Assembly: GCF_017354945.1 (NCBI RefSeq)
Contig: NZ_CP071503.1
Span: forward strand, 2,480,001 to 2,544,000
Length of the DNA stretch: 64,000 bases
Direction: 5' to 3'
Source: Shewanella avicenniae
GTDB lineage: Bacteria; Pseudomonadota; Gammaproteobacteria; Enterobacterales; Shewanellaceae
Below, piece after piece: positions 9,807 to 18,884 of this stretch. The position numbers and the translations under genes were made by a program. The notes beneath the pieces were generated by a model, which searched no databases, was not told the origin of the DNA, and saw nothing but the letters and a program-made list of their open reading frames with translations. Within the stretch, counting starts at the first letter, position 1, and every line of letters begins with the position of its first letter.

Positions 9807-9860
9807 ATGCAACTCAACATCGCTTCATTACACACTGTTTGGTGGTGGCACTCCCCTTAA
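9807..9860 (+). CDS. trpL: trp operon leader peptide
   Basis: A 17-codon open frame reading MQLNIASLHTVWWWHSP, with three consecutive Trp codons (9840-9848) close to its end. It is preceded by AAGGA (9792-9796) at about 10 bases. Its location between the promoter and the attenuator hairpin identifies it as the leader peptide whose translation senses charged tRNA-Trp. A second ATG at 9800 is in another frame and would miss the Trp codons. Confidence 0.92.
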   Translation: MQLNIASLHTVWWWHSP

Positions 9861-9938
9861 CGCGGGTGGTGTGAAGCGCTGTATATATAAATCAGCCGAA
9901 TTCAACGAGAAGCCCGCATCATGCGGGCTTCTTTGTTT
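9849..9938 (+). promoter_or_regulatory. trp attenuator (pause, antiterminator and terminator hairpins)
   Basis: CACTCCCC (9849-9856) can pair with GGGTGGTG (9864-9871) as the 1:2 pause hairpin covering the end of trpL. The terminator is AGAAGCCCGCA (9908-9918) with TGCGGGCTTCT (9922-9932) followed by TTGTTTT. GCGGG (9862-9866) in arm 2 is complementary to CCCGC (9913-9917) in arm 3 and gives the antiterminator. Stalling at the Trp codons would free arm 2, so the arrangement is a complete transcription attenuator. Confidence 0.9.
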
Positions 9939-9996
9939 TGGCAGTGAAAGTATCCGCAGGCAGGCAAAAGCAAATTAGTATCAACAGGATAGTGAA

Positions 9997-11553
9997 ATGA
10001 AAATCTCCCCAATAGCGAGAGTTAAGTACCAGCGACAACCGATGGTCTATCACGACGATCCACTCAAGTTGTACCAGCTACTTACCGAAAATAGCCCTAA
10101 TACCATGCTGCTTGAGTCTGCCGAAATTGACAGTAAAAACAGCCTTAAAAGTATCATTCTCAGCCACGCGGCATTGTCGGTTTCCTGCCTTGGACAAACC
10201 ATCACCTTCACCGCCATGAGTAAAAATGGCACCTCGTTGCTGGGCGGCATTGCCGATTACTTCCAACCGATTGCCAAAGTGATTCGCCAGCTACGCGAAA
10301 TCACCGTGACCTTCAAACATCCCAACAATATGTTAGATGAAGATTCGCGGCTCAAAGCGCTATCGCCGTTAGAAGGCTTACGCTTATTGCAAAACGGGAT
10401 TCAGATGGACGGTCAACCCTGCTTTGACGGCCTGTTTCTCGGTGGTGTCTTAGGTTATGACCTAATCGCTGCGGTAGAGCCGCTACCTAAAGTACAAGAT
10501 GCGGAAAATAACTGCCCAGACTACTTGTTCTATCTCGCTGAGACCTTAGTGGTGGTCGATCACCAGAAGAAAACTGCTGAAGTCATTACCCATGCCTTTA
10601 CTCAAAATGTAGAAGTGATAGATACCCTAAGTAAGCGCCGCGCTGAGATTATTAAACGCTGCAAAACATTGCCAAAAACATCGGGGTTAATTGGGGTGCA
10701 TCAGGAGCCAGAAGCCAGCGTCAGTGATGCTGAATATGCTGCCCAAGTAGAAACCTTAAAAGAGCACATTCGCGCAGGTGATATTTTCCAAGTGGTGCCA
10801 TCGCGCTGCTTTAAAATGCCCTGCCCAAATCCTATTGGCGCCTATCGTGCGCTGCGCATGACCAACCCAAGCCCTTATATGTTTTACATGCGAACAGACG
10901 ATTTCACCCTGTTTGGTGCCTCGCCTGAGAGCGCAATCAAGTATGAAGCCTCTACCAATCAAGTCGAGATGTACCCCATTGCAGGCACCCGCAAGCGTGG
11001 CCGTGATAATGATGGCAACATTGATGCTGATCTGGACGGACGCATTGAGCTAGAACTGCGTTTGGATAAAAAAGAGTTGTCTGAACACATCATGCTGGTC
11101 GACCTCGCCCGCAACGACATCGCTCGCATTTGTGAAAGCGGCACGCGCAAAGTGGCCGAATTGCTTAAAGTAGATCGCTACTCGCATGTAATGCACTTGG
11201 TAAGCCGAGTCACTGGGCAATTACGCAAAGATTTAGACACCCTACACGCCTACCAAGCTTGTATGAACATGGGCACTTTAGTTGGCGCCCCTAAAGTCCG
11301 CGCAGCGCAGCTCATTCGTGAAGTCGAGCAAAAGCGCCGTGGTAGCTACGGTGGTGCCGTGGGATATATCAACGGTTTGGGCGATATGGACACTTGTATT
11401 GTGATTCGCTCAGCCTTTGTTAGCGATGGCCAAGCTTACATTCAAGCTGGTGCTGGTGTGGTGTACGATTCAGAGCCATTGTTGGAAGCACAAGAGACGC
11501 GCCAGAAAGCGCAAGCCGTAATTAGCGCAATCAAAATGGGGGGCGGCAAATGA
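9997..11553 (+). CDS. trpE: Anthranilate synthase component I
   Basis: Large subunit of anthranilate synthase, 518 aa, converting chorismate and ammonia to anthranilate. The N-terminal Trp feedback segment LLESAEIDSKNSLKS is intact, so allosteric inhibition by tryptophan is expected. The catalytic chorismate-binding domain shows FQVVPSRCF, YPIAGTRKRG, SEHIMLVDLARND, MGTLVGAPKVRA, RRGSYGGAVGYI and QAGAGVVYDSEP. It begins 60 bases after the attenuator. The stop overlaps trpG by four bases (ATGA), consistent with 1:1 synthesis of the two subunits. Confidence 0.97.
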   Translation: MKISPIARVKYQRQPMVYHDDPLKLYQLLTENSPNTMLLESAEIDSKNSLKSIILSHAALSVSCLGQTITFTAMSKNGTSLLGGIADYFQPIAKVIRQLREITVTFKHPNNMLDEDSRLKALSPLEGLRLLQNGIQMDGQPCFDGLFLGGVLGYDLIAAVEPLPKVQDAENNCPDYLFYLAETLVVVDHQKKTAEVITHAFTQNVEVIDTLSKRRAEIIKRCKTLPKTSGLIGVHQEPEASVSDAEYAAQVETLKEHIRAGDIFQVVPSRCFKMPCPNPIGAYRALRMTNPSPYMFYMRTDDFTLFGASPESAIKYEASTNQVEMYPIAGTRKRGRDNDGNIDADLDGRIELELRLDKKELSEHIMLVDLARNDIARICESGTRKVAELLKVDRYSHVMHLVSRVTGQLRKDLDTLHAYQACMNMGTLVGAPKVRAAQLIREVEQKRRGSYGGAVGYINGLGDMDTCIVIRSAFVSDGQAYIQAGAGVVYDSEPLLEAQETRQKAQAVISAIKMGGGK

Positions 11554-12152
11554 AAATCTATCTATTAGATAACTTTGACTCTTTTACGTATAACTTGGTC
11601 GATCAGTTCCGCAGCCTCGGCTTTGAAGTGGTGGTTTACCGGCACAATATCAACGCGCAATATCTGGCAGATCTGATGTTAAACGAGCCTAGTAAGACCG
11701 CATTAGTATTGTCACCTGGCCCAGGTGAGCCGAAAGATGCCGGTTCCATGATGGAATTGATTGCTAAAGTCGCGGGCAAACTGCCAATTTTAGGCATTTG
11801 CCTCGGACACCAAGCGTTAGTCGAACACTACGGCGGTAAAGTGGGTCGTGCAGGGCAAATCGTCCATGGCAAATCCAGCCCTGTAGAGCACAACGGTCAA
11901 GGCGTATTTTCTGGCTTGCCATCGCCGCTGCCGGTAGCGCGTTATCACTCGTTAGTGGCTACCAAAGTGCCTGAGTGCCTAGATGTGATTGCCAATTTTG
12001 AAGGGATGGCCATGGCGATTGAACATCGTCAAGATCGCGCCGTAGGATTCCAGTTTCACCCAGAGTCAATTTTGACCACCATGGGCAGCAAGCTACTGGT
12101 GCAAACACTGCAATATTTAACGCTACAGCAAGGAGGTAAAGCACGTGTCTGA
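11550..12152 (+). CDS. trpG: Anthranilate synthase component II (glutamine amidotransferase)
   Basis: Class I glutamine amidotransferase, 200 aa, supplying ammonia to TrpE. Visible: LLDNFDSFTYNL at the N-terminus, LSPGPGEP, the nucleophile Cys in LGICLGHQAL (about residue 84) and the catalytic His-Glu pair in FQFHPESILT. It is a stand-alone subunit, unlike the TrpGD fusion of E. coli. It overlaps trpE by four bases and trpD by eight. Confidence 0.97.
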   Translation: MKIYLLDNFDSFTYNLVDQFRSLGFEVVVYRHNINAQYLADLMLNEPSKTALVLSPGPGEPKDAGSMMELIAKVAGKLPILGICLGHQALVEHYGGKVGRAGQIVHGKSSPVEHNGQGVFSGLPSPLPVARYHSLVATKVPECLDVIANFEGMAMAIEHRQDRAVGFQFHPESILTTMGSKLLVQTLQYLTLQQGGKARV

Positions 12153-13164
12153 TATCCAACCTCTACTCGAGCAGCTGTATCGTGGTGAATCACTCAGTCG
12201 TGAACAAAGCCAAAGCCTATTTCAGCCACTCGTGGCCGGTGAGCTCAGTGAAATCACCATCAGCGCCCTGCTCACCGCACTGAAAATAAAAGGTGAGGCC
12301 ATCGAAGAGATCAGTGGTGCAGCTGATGCTCTGCTGGCGGCGGCAAAGCCATTTCCGGCCTCAGGCGTTGGCGTAATCGATATTGTTGGCACCGGCGGTG
12401 ATGGCTTTAATACCATTAATATTTCAACCACCTCTTGCTTTGTTGCTGCAGCTGCTGGCGCCAAAGTTGCCAAACATGGCAATCGCGGGGTATCGAGTAA
12501 ATCAGGCGCATCGGATCTATTATCGGCGCTGGGCATTAATCTAACCATGGCACCAGAGACCGCGGCGAAATGTTTAGAATCACTCAACATCAGTTTTCTG
12601 TTTGCGCCGCATTATCATGGTGGCGTACGCCACGCTGTGCCTGTCAGACAAGCATTGAAAACTCGTACTATTTTTAACGTGTTGGGCCCGTTGATTAATC
12701 CATCACGCCCGGAGTTCATGCTGCTCGGTGTTTATAGCCCTGAGTTGGTGACACCGATTGCCGGGGTGCTCAAAGCCCTTGGGGTTAAACGGGCGATTGT
12801 GGCGCATGGCAGCGGCTTAGATGAAATTGCCGTGCACGGCGAATCGCTGATTGCCGAGTTGAAGGACGGCGAAATCCGCCAATATTCGCTGCAGCCAGAA
12901 GATTTTGGTGTTGAACGCGCAGATATTGACGCCCTCGTTGGCGGCACACCGGAAGATAACGCCGCCATCACCAAACAGATTCTGGCGGGCAGCGCCACTG
13001 AAGCACAAACCAATGCGGTCGCAGTAAATGCTGGAACTGCGTTGTACGTGGCAGGCGTGGCTGAAACCATTCCAGCAGGCGTGGCACTGGCCAAAGAGGT
13101 CATGGCCTCAGGTAAAGCGCTCGCATTAGTAGATCAGTTGGCGCAAGCGTCAAACCAAGGATAA
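12145..13164 (+). CDS. trpD: Anthranilate phosphoribosyltransferase
   Basis: Transfers phosphoribose from PRPP to anthranilate, second step of tryptophan synthesis; 339 aa. The PRPP-binding glycine-rich motif VGTGGDGFNTINIS and the KHGNRGVSSKSGASD anthranilate/Mg2+ region are present, with HGGVRHAVPVR and NVLGPLINP further on. The start is GTG at 12145, chosen because AAGGAGG lies nine bases upstream inside trpG; the first eight bases overlap trpG. Confidence 0.97.
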   Translation: MSDIQPLLEQLYRGESLSREQSQSLFQPLVAGELSEITISALLTALKIKGEAIEEISGAADALLAAAKPFPASGVGVIDIVGTGGDGFNTINISTTSCFVAAAAGAKVAKHGNRGVSSKSGASDLLSALGINLTMAPETAAKCLESLNISFLFAPHYHGGVRHAVPVRQALKTRTIFNVLGPLINPSRPEFMLLGVYSPELVTPIAGVLKALGVKRAIVAHGSGLDEIAVHGESLIAELKDGEIRQYSLQPEDFGVERADIDALVGGTPEDNAAITKQILAGSATEAQTNAVAVNAGTALYVAGVAETIPAGVALAKEVMASGKALALVDQLAQASNQG

Positions 13165-13170
13165 GCGTCA

Positions 13171-14568
13171 ATGAGTAACGTATTAACCAAAATTGTCGAA
13201 ACCAAAGCAGCTCACATTGAAAGTTTAAAGGCACGTTTTCCTGAAGAAAGCCTGCACCCAAAAATCTCTACCCGCAGTCTGTATGACGCCCTGAACGGCG
13301 ATAAAGCGGGCTTTATTTTGGAATGTAAAAAAGCCAGTCCATCGAAAGGCCTTATTCGCGAAGATTTCGATCCCGTGGCCATTGCCGCTGTATATAGCCA
13401 TTATGCCAGCGCTGTATCAGTGCTGACTGACGAAGAGTTCTTCCAAGGCGATATGGCATTCATCCCAATGGTACGCACTAAGGTCGATCAACCGATTTTA
13501 TGCAAAGACTTTTTCGTCTCACCGTATCAAATCAAATTGGCCGCCCACCAAGGCGCAGATGCTATTTTGCTGATGTTGTCAGTGCTTGATGATGCCCAGT
13601 ATCAACTGCTCGCCGCCGAAGCCGCTAAATACCAGTTAGACACCTTAACCGAAGTGTCCAACGAAGAAGAACTTGCTCGCGCCATTGCCTTGAAAGCGCC
13701 CATTGTCGGCATCAACAACCGTAACCTGCGCGATTTAAGCACTGACATCGCCACCACGGAACGGCTTGCGCCGCAATTGCCTCAAGGCATGCTAGTGATC
13801 AGCGAATCCGGTATCTACACTCACCAAGATGTGCGCCGCTTAAGCCCGCTAGTAAACGGTTTCTTGGTCGGCAGTTCGTTGATGAGCGAAGATGACTTAG
13901 ATTTAGCCTGTCGCAAATTGCTGTTCGGTCATAACAAAGTCTGTGGCTTAACCCGCGCCGAAGATCTGGCTACCGCGGCGGATGCAGGTGCGATATACGG
14001 CGGGCTGATTTTCGCTGAAAAATCACCACGCAAAGTCAGCATCGAGCAAGCGAAAGCACTGGCTAACGCGAATAGCCGGCACCCACGTAAACTGCAACTG
14101 GTGGGCGTATTTGTTAACGAACAAGCTGACGTCATTGCCGAGTTAGCCGCCAGTCTAGATCTCGCTGCCGTACAACTGCACGGCAATGAAACCGAACACG
14201 ATATTACCGCGGTTAAGCAAGCGCTGAGCAAAGCCCGCTGCTTTAACACCCAAGTGTGGAAAGCAATTGCCGTAGCGACTGATAGTAGCGATTCGACGCC
14301 GAAAGCCATTCCAGCCAATGCGGACCGCGTGTTGTACGACAGCAAAAATGCGGCAGGTTTTGGTGGCACTGGTGCCAGTTTTGATTGGTCACAAGCCTTG
14401 CCAAATAAAGCTCAAGCGCTGCTGGCCGGCGGCCTATCTGCCGCCAATGCACAAGATGCCGCCAATGCTGGATTTTACGGTTTAGACTTTAATTCCGGCG
14501 TAGAGAGTGCCCCCGGGATCAAAGACGCGCAACAGATTATCGCCGCGCTGACTGCGGTCAGAGCGTAA
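13171..14568 (+). CDS. trpCF: Bifunctional indole-3-glycerol phosphate synthase / phosphoribosylanthranilate isomerase
   Basis: Fused TrpC (residues about 1-255) and TrpF (about 258-465), catalysing isomerisation of phosphoribosylanthranilate and ring closure to indole-3-glycerol phosphate. TrpC motifs: FILECKKASPSKG (catalytic Glu, Lys), ILCKDFFV, GINNRNLRDL and VISESGIYT. TrpF motifs: KVCGLTRAEDL (catalytic Cys), VGVFVNE, VQLHGNE, and LAGGLSAAN with GLDFNSGVE (Asp). Length fits the gammaproteobacterial fusion. It lies six bases after trpD. Confidence 0.96.
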   Translation: MSNVLTKIVETKAAHIESLKARFPEESLHPKISTRSLYDALNGDKAGFILECKKASPSKGLIREDFDPVAIAAVYSHYASAVSVLTDEEFFQGDMAFIPMVRTKVDQPILCKDFFVSPYQIKLAAHQGADAILLMLSVLDDAQYQLLAAEAAKYQLDTLTEVSNEEELARAIALKAPIVGINNRNLRDLSTDIATTERLAPQLPQGMLVISESGIYTHQDVRRLSPLVNGFLVGSSLMSEDDLDLACRKLLFGHNKVCGLTRAEDLATAADAGAIYGGLIFAEKSPRKVSIEQAKALANANSRHPRKLQLVGVFVNEQADVIAELAASLDLAAVQLHGNETEHDITAVKQALSKARCFNTQVWKAIAVATDSSDSTPKAIPANADRVLYDSKNAAGFGGTGASFDWSQALPNKAQALLAGGLSAANAQDAANAGFYGLDFNSGVESAPGIKDAQQIIAALTAVRA

Positions 14569-14607
14569 AAAATTAGGCCGACTATAGTGGCCGCAAAGGA
14601 AGTAACC

Positions 14608-15807
14608 ATGAGTAAAATGCAACTTGATCCGTTTTTTGGCGAATTTGGTGGCGCCTATGCACCGCAAATTTTGATGCCTGCGTTAAAGCAACTGGAAGCG
14701 GCGTTTATCGAAGCACGCCAAGATCCTGAATTCATCAAAGAGTTTAGCGATCTTTTGAGCAACTACGCTGGCCGTCCAACACCGTTAACGCTGACCCGCA
14801 ATCTGTCACCGAATCCTAAGGTAAAAATCTACCTCAAACGCGAAGACTTGCTGCATGGCGGCGCCCACAAAACCAACCAAGTGATTGGTCAGGCATTGTT
14901 GGCACAACGTATGGGCAAAACCGAGATCATCGCCGAAACCGGCGCCGGTCAGCACGGTGTAGCCACCGCATTGGTATGTGCGCTGCTGGGTTTGAAATGT
15001 CGCATCTACATGGGCGCCAAAGACGTTGAACGTCAAAGCCCAAACGTGTTCCGTATGCGCTTGATGGGCGCAGAAGTCATCCCCGTCACCTCAGGTTCAT
15101 CCACGCTGAAAGACGCTTGTAACGAAGCAATGCGCGATTGGTCAGGCAGCTACGAACGGGCGCACTACCTGCTCGGCACCGCCGCGGGCCCACACCCGTT
15201 CCCGACGATTGTGCGTGAATTCCAAAAGATGATTGGTGAAGAAGCCAAACAACAAGTGCTGGAAAAAGAAGGCCGTCTGCCGGATGCGGTAATCGCTTGT
15301 GTCGGCGGCGGCTCTAACGCCATCGGGATGTTTGCTGATTTCATCAAAGAGGAAAGCGTCAAGCTCATTGGGGTCGAACCTGCGGGTAAAGGCATTGAAA
15401 CTGGTCACCACGGTGCACCGCTGCGCCACGGCAAACTCGGGATTTATCTCGGTATGCGTGCCCCATTGATGCAAGATCCAGATGGCCAGATCGAAGAGTC
15501 TTACTCGATTTCTGCTGGGTTGGACTTCCCATCGGTTGGGCCGCAACACGCTTATTTACACAGCATCGGCCGCGCCCAATATGAATCTGCAACTGACGAT
15601 GAAGCGTTAGCCGCGTTTGAAAAACTGGCGCATTGCGAAGGGATTATTCCTGCATTGGAATCCTCTCATGCCCTCGCCTATGCACTGAAATATGCCGCTG
15701 AATGCACCGAAGACACCATTTTGGTGGTCAACCTTTCTGGTCGTGGCGACAAAGATATTTTCACTGTGTCTGATATTTTGCAGCAGCGTCAACAGGAGGC
15801 CAAATGA
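14608..15807 (+). CDS. trpB: Tryptophan synthase beta chain
   Basis: PLP enzyme condensing indole and serine to tryptophan, 399 aa. The PLP lysine is in [11 protein letters not shown] (about Lys89), the phosphate-binding glycines in [12 protein letters not shown], and the catalytic ETGAGQHG is present. I start it at ATG 14608 (AAGGA seven bases upstream; E. coli length 397), not at the in-frame GTG at 14587. It overlaps trpA by four bases, expected for an alpha2beta2 complex. Confidence 0.97.
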   Translation: MSKMQLDPFFGEFGGAYAPQILMPALKQLEAAFIEARQDPEFIKEFSDLLSNYAGRPTPLTLTRNLSPNPKVKIYLKREDLLHGGAHKTNQVIGQALLAQRMGKTEIIAETGAGQHGVATALVCALLGLKCRIYMGAKDVERQSPNVFRMRLMGAEVIPVTSGSSTLKDACNEAMRDWSGSYERAHYLLGTAAGPHPFPTIVREFQKMIGEEAKQQVLEKEGRLPDAVIACVGGGSNAIGMFADFIKEESVKLIGVEPAGKGIETGHHGAPLRHGKLGIYLGMRAPLMQDPDGQIEESYSISAGLDFPSVGPQHAYLHSIGRAQYESATDDEALAAFEKLAHCEGIIPALESSHALAYALKYAAECTEDTILVVNLSGRGDKDIFTVSDILQQRQQEAK

Positions 15808-16604
15808 GCCGTTATCAGCAGTGTTTTGCCCGTTTAGCTGAACAAAAACGTGGCGCATTTGTTCCTTTCGTCACTATTGGCGATCCAGATTTAGAGCAAT
15901 CGCTAGCAATTATCGAAACCTTGATTGCTAACGGTGCTGATTGCTTAGAGCTGGGGTTTCCGTTCTCTGATCCTTTAGCCGACGGCCCAGTGATTCAAGG
16001 CGCTAACTTGCGTTCGTTGCACGCAGGCACTACCCCAAGCAAATGCTTTGAAATTATCGAAACCATTCGAGCCAAATACCCAGACACACCAATTGGCTTG
16101 CTGCTGTACGCCAACTTAGTATTTGCTAACGGCATCGATAACTTCTACCAACGTGCTAAAGCCGCGGGCGTGGATTCAGTCTTAGTGGCCGATGTGCCAG
16201 TAGAGATGTCAGCACCATTTGTTGCCGCCGCTAAAGCCGCTGGCATTGCGCCAATTTTTATCGCACCGCCTAATGCCGATCACGACACACTGGAGCAAGT
16301 GGCCAAAACCGCTGAAGGATACACTTATCTGCTGTCCCGCGCAGGTGTCACCGGCGCCGACAATGCTGCAGGAATGCCAGTTGACGAAGTGCTGAAAACC
16401 TTGAAAGAGTTTGATGCGCCACCGCCGCTGCTGGGTTTTGGTATCGCCAAACCTGAGCAAGTTAAAGCCGCGATTGATGCGGGTGCTGCCGGCGCGATTT
16501 CAGGCTCTGCGGTAGTGAAAATCATCGAAGCGAACTTGGATGACAAGCCAGCGATGCTGGAACAATTAGCCAGTTTTGTACGTGATATGAAAGCCGCCAG
16601 CTAA
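15804..16604 (+). CDS. trpA: Tryptophan synthase alpha chain
   Basis: TIM-barrel subunit that cleaves indole-3-glycerol phosphate to indole and glyceraldehyde-3-phosphate, channelling indole to TrpB. It is 266 aa. Catalytic Glu is in [16 protein letters not shown] (about Glu49) and Asp60 in the same block; [35 protein letters not shown] and [12 protein letters not shown] form the phosphate site. It is the last gene of the trp operon and is followed by a terminator. Confidence 0.97.
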   Translation: MSRYQQCFARLAEQKRGAFVPFVTIGDPDLEQSLAIIETLIANGADCLELGFPFSDPLADGPVIQGANLRSLHAGTTPSKCFEIIETIRAKYPDTPIGLLLYANLVFANGIDNFYQRAKAAGVDSVLVADVPVEMSAPFVAAAKAAGIAPIFIAPPNADHDTLEQVAKTAEGYTYLLSRAGVTGADNAAGMPVDEVLKTLKEFDAPPPLLGFGIAKPEQVKAAIDAGAAGAISGSAVVKIIEANLDDKPAMLEQLASFVRDMKAAS

Positions 16605-16629
16605 AATCTAACCATTCAGCATTGCCATT

Positions 16630-16668
16630 AAACCCAGTACACTCAACAAAACGTACTGGGTTTTTATT
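16630..16668 (+). terminator. trp operon terminator
   Basis: AAACCCAGTAC (16630-16640) pairs perfectly with GTACTGGGTTT (16653-16663), followed by a T-rich tract. It lies 26 bases after the trpA stop. Confidence 0.88.
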
Positions 16669-16723
16669 TGGCACACTTTCATTGATTTTGACTCACTTGG
16701 GTAACCTAAAGCACGGAGGCGCG

Positions 16724-17035
16724 ATGCAAGGTAAACACTGGCAAGTGATTAAAATTACCGCTTTGGCACTGCTACTGATAGCCCTAATGGTCTACGGTTT
16801 TCTTGCCAATGAAGCACGCAAAGAGGTGCGTTTTCTCTGTGGTAATTTCAGCACAGGCGTCAGTCACACCAGCGTGATACGCCAACTCAATACCGCCAAT
16901 TTTGCGGACTATCGCGAAACAGCCAGTGAGCAAGGCTCGCGCATCATGTTTTCTAGCCCAATCAATTTCCGCTATTTCCGCTGTTATATCGAATTAGATC
17001 AATATGGTGATGTCACTCACGCCGATTACGAATAA
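16724..17035 (+). CDS. Small membrane-anchored protein of unknown function
   Basis: A 103-aa protein with one N-terminal transmembrane or signal-anchor helix (ITALALLLIALMVYGFLA, residues about 9-26) and a soluble C-terminal part with two cysteines (FLCGNF, RCYIEL). I start it at ATG 16724 because GGAGG lies at 16715-16719; an upstream GTG/ATG-like extension would begin inside the trp terminator. Function not recognised. It heads a series of four small unknown genes on the same strand. Confidence 0.7.
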   Translation: MQGKHWQVIKITALALLLIALMVYGFLANEARKEVRFLCGNFSTGVSHTSVIRQLNTANFADYRETASEQGSRIMFSSPINFRYFRCYIELDQYGDVTHADYE

Positions 17036-17153
17036 ACACCCAAAGGTTACGAGTAAGAAATAGCCAAATCATCACCGTTCTGGTTAACTAAGAGAATGAT
17101 GAATAAAGGATTATCTGCAGTACGAATATGCAGTTGTTAAAAGGAGTTAGCCG

Positions 17154-17531
17154 ATGTTTTGGCAGATATGGTTTTGGTTGTTAGTTGCACTTTTCGTGTT
17201 GCCCTTCCCCTTTAAAATCTATGAATATGCTACCGGCAAAGACGACAGCCCGCTCGAAGTCAAAGTTGAAGAGATGGCGAACCTGCTGTTCAGTGCGATA
17301 GGCCTCATCGGCTACTACGGCTATATTCAACAACAGTCATATCTGTCACCGACGTTTTGGGAAGTTTGGTTAGTGGTTGGTATCCTCTGGAGCCTGCTGT
17401 CGCTATTCTGGTCACCCAAATTAGCGTATGGCACTCAAATTCATGGTGCCCGCCGCATGAGATGGTTAATGGCTATCAGTACTCTCATCGTGTTACCTCT
17501 GTATATTGCGGTGTATCGCTATGCCTTCTAA
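17154..17531 (+). CDS. Small multi-pass inner membrane protein
   Basis: A 125-aa hydrophobic protein with about four transmembrane helices: WFWLLVALFVLPFPF near the N-terminus, LLFSAIGLIGYYGYI, VWLVVGILWSLLSLF and LMAISTLIVLPLYIAVY. A polar loop (KDDSPLEVKVEE) separates helices one and two. The strong RBS AAAAGGAG lies nine bases before ATG. I do not recognise the family. Confidence 0.7.
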   Translation: MFWQIWFWLLVALFVLPFPFKIYEYATGKDDSPLEVKVEEMANLLFSAIGLIGYYGYIQQQSYLSPTFWEVWLVVGILWSLLSLFWSPKLAYGTQIHGARRMRWLMAISTLIVLPLYIAVYRYAF

Positions 17532-17664
17532 CCCGCAGTATGGTTATACTGAGTAGGACTTGATAACCGGATGAAAAGTCAAAGACTGTCAACTTTCGAT
17601 AAGTCAACCCATTGATTTTATCGCTGTTGCTGAATAAGCAGTTGTAGCATGAGGGAGAATATCT

Positions 17665-17961
17665 ATGACGGACGTTATTCAAACGGCCAGAGCCACCATT
17701 CAACGCGGCGCAGCTCACGCCGATGGTCAGTTAACCCTGACCGCAACCGAGCTTTGTTTTGCGCCATACAATCAACAATTCGGCTTAGGCCCCTACCGCA
17801 TTGCACGCAACACTATCGACAGAATTGAAGCATCCAGCGCCAAAGCGGCTGGTATTCTGCCAATTTCTACGGATGCGATAAGAATTCGCCTACAAGATGG
17901 CCAAGTGTACGAGCTGATTCTGGCAAATACAGCGCAATGGATTAATGCGCTGCGCCATTAA
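17665..17961 (+). CDS. GRAM/PH-like domain protein
   Basis: A 98-aa soluble protein of unknown function. The pattern of beta-strands, with LTLTATELCFAPYN, a loop ending YRIARNTIDRIE, IRIRLQDGQVYELIL and a C-terminal helix containing WINAL, resembles single GRAM/PH-like domains. That is a fold guess from the sequence pattern. RBS GAGGGAGAAT precedes ATG 17665. The next gene starts 33 bases downstream, so the two are likely co-transcribed. Confidence 0.6.
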   Translation: MTDVIQTARATIQRGAAHADGQLTLTATELCFAPYNQQFGLGPYRIARNTIDRIEASSAKAAGILPISTDAIRIRLQDGQVYELILANTAQWINALRH

Positions 17962-17994
17962 TCCCGCGTTTTCCTCCAGTCTATGAGGTACTAA

Positions 17995-18315
17995 ATGACC
18001 AAGCTTGCCGATGAGATGCAATCGACAGAACTCGCCCCGTGGCGAAAAAAGGGGCTAGTAGTGCTCCTGCTATTGCTGAGTATTACGCCCTTCTATCTTA
18101 CCTACTCAGCACTTACCCCAGAGGCTAACTTGGGTTGGTGGGAACTGCGCCATTTTGTTGCCATGGCAGGCATGCAAGCCGGAGCGCAATTCGCTTTAGC
18201 TTGGTTTATATGGCGCAATTCAGTGCCTAACTACGTCATGTTTGCCATTCTATTGATGGCGATGTCTTTTCAAGCCAGTTATGGCATTTGCGTTGTGCTA
18301 TTGGCCAACGGCTAG
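17995..18315 (+). CDS. Small inner membrane protein of unknown function
   Basis: A 106-aa protein with about three hydrophobic segments (GLVVLLLLLSITPFYLTYSA, AGMQAGAQFALAWFIW, VMFAILLMAMSFQASYGICVVLL). The N-terminal 18 residues are polar. Its stop lies 18 bases before the ATG I choose for the GNAT gene. Family not recognised. Confidence 0.6.
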   Translation: MTKLADEMQSTELAPWRKKGLVVLLLLLSITPFYLTYSALTPEANLGWWELRHFVAMAGMQAGAQFALAWFIWRNSVPNYVMFAILLMAMSFQASYGICVVLLANG

Positions 18316-18333
18316 CACGTGCAACATCAATAC

Positions 18334-18825
18334 ATGCAACATCAGCAGCTGCAGATCCGCCGTTATCATCCAGCTGATGCAGCAGAAATTGCTCAGCTGT
18401 TTTACGCAGCGGTTCATGCCATTTCTTCCGCGGTCTACAACGAACAACAAAAACAAGCGTGGGCGCCCGCCATAATGGAGGCTCGCTGGGCATCTAGGCT
18501 AAGTTCAGCAACAACGCTCGTTGCCGTAATTGAATCGCAGATTGGCGGATTTATGACCCTGCAAGCCAATGGCTATATCGAATTCAGTTTTACACGCCCG
18601 GATATGCAAGGTCGGGGCATCGCCACCGCGCTTTTTATCGAATTACAACAACGCGCACATCGACAAGGGATCGAGCGGCTCAGCGTTGCAGCATCACATG
18701 TCGCAAAGCCGTTTTTTGAACGACAAGGATTTCGCTGTACTGGTGAAAATAAGTTGCTGCGTAACGGCGTTCTCCTCTGTAACACGTCGATGGAGAAAAT
18801 AATGAATATCGATGAAGCGACGTAA
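18334..18825 (+). CDS. GNAT family N-acetyltransferase
   Basis: A 163-aa GCN5-related acetyltransferase, substrate unknown. The N-terminal strand QIRRYHPADAAEIAQLF is typical, and the acetyl-CoA pyrophosphate loop is MQGRGIATALFIE (Q/RxxGxG/A). The late motif VAKPFFERQGFRCTGEN is also standard for this fold. I choose ATG 18334; GTG 18319 is in frame and would add five residues from a near-repeat (CAACATCA occurs twice). It is the last gene of the cluster running from 17665. Confidence 0.8.
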   Translation: MQHQQLQIRRYHPADAAEIAQLFYAAVHAISSAVYNEQQKQAWAPAIMEARWASRLSSATTLVAVIESQIGGFMTLQANGYIEFSFTRPDMQGRGIATALFIELQQRAHRQGIERLSVAASHVAKPFFERQGFRCTGENKLLRNGVLLCNTSMEKIMNIDEAT

Positions 18826-18884
18826 AGGTTGAGCCGCCACCCACTGCAGCGGCATATAAAAGCTAACGAGGCTTAGCCAAGCAG

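Noticed and set aside
14587..14607. Upstream GTG start for trpB
   Set aside because: It would add seven residues not found in the family and would translate over the RBS of the ATG at 14608.
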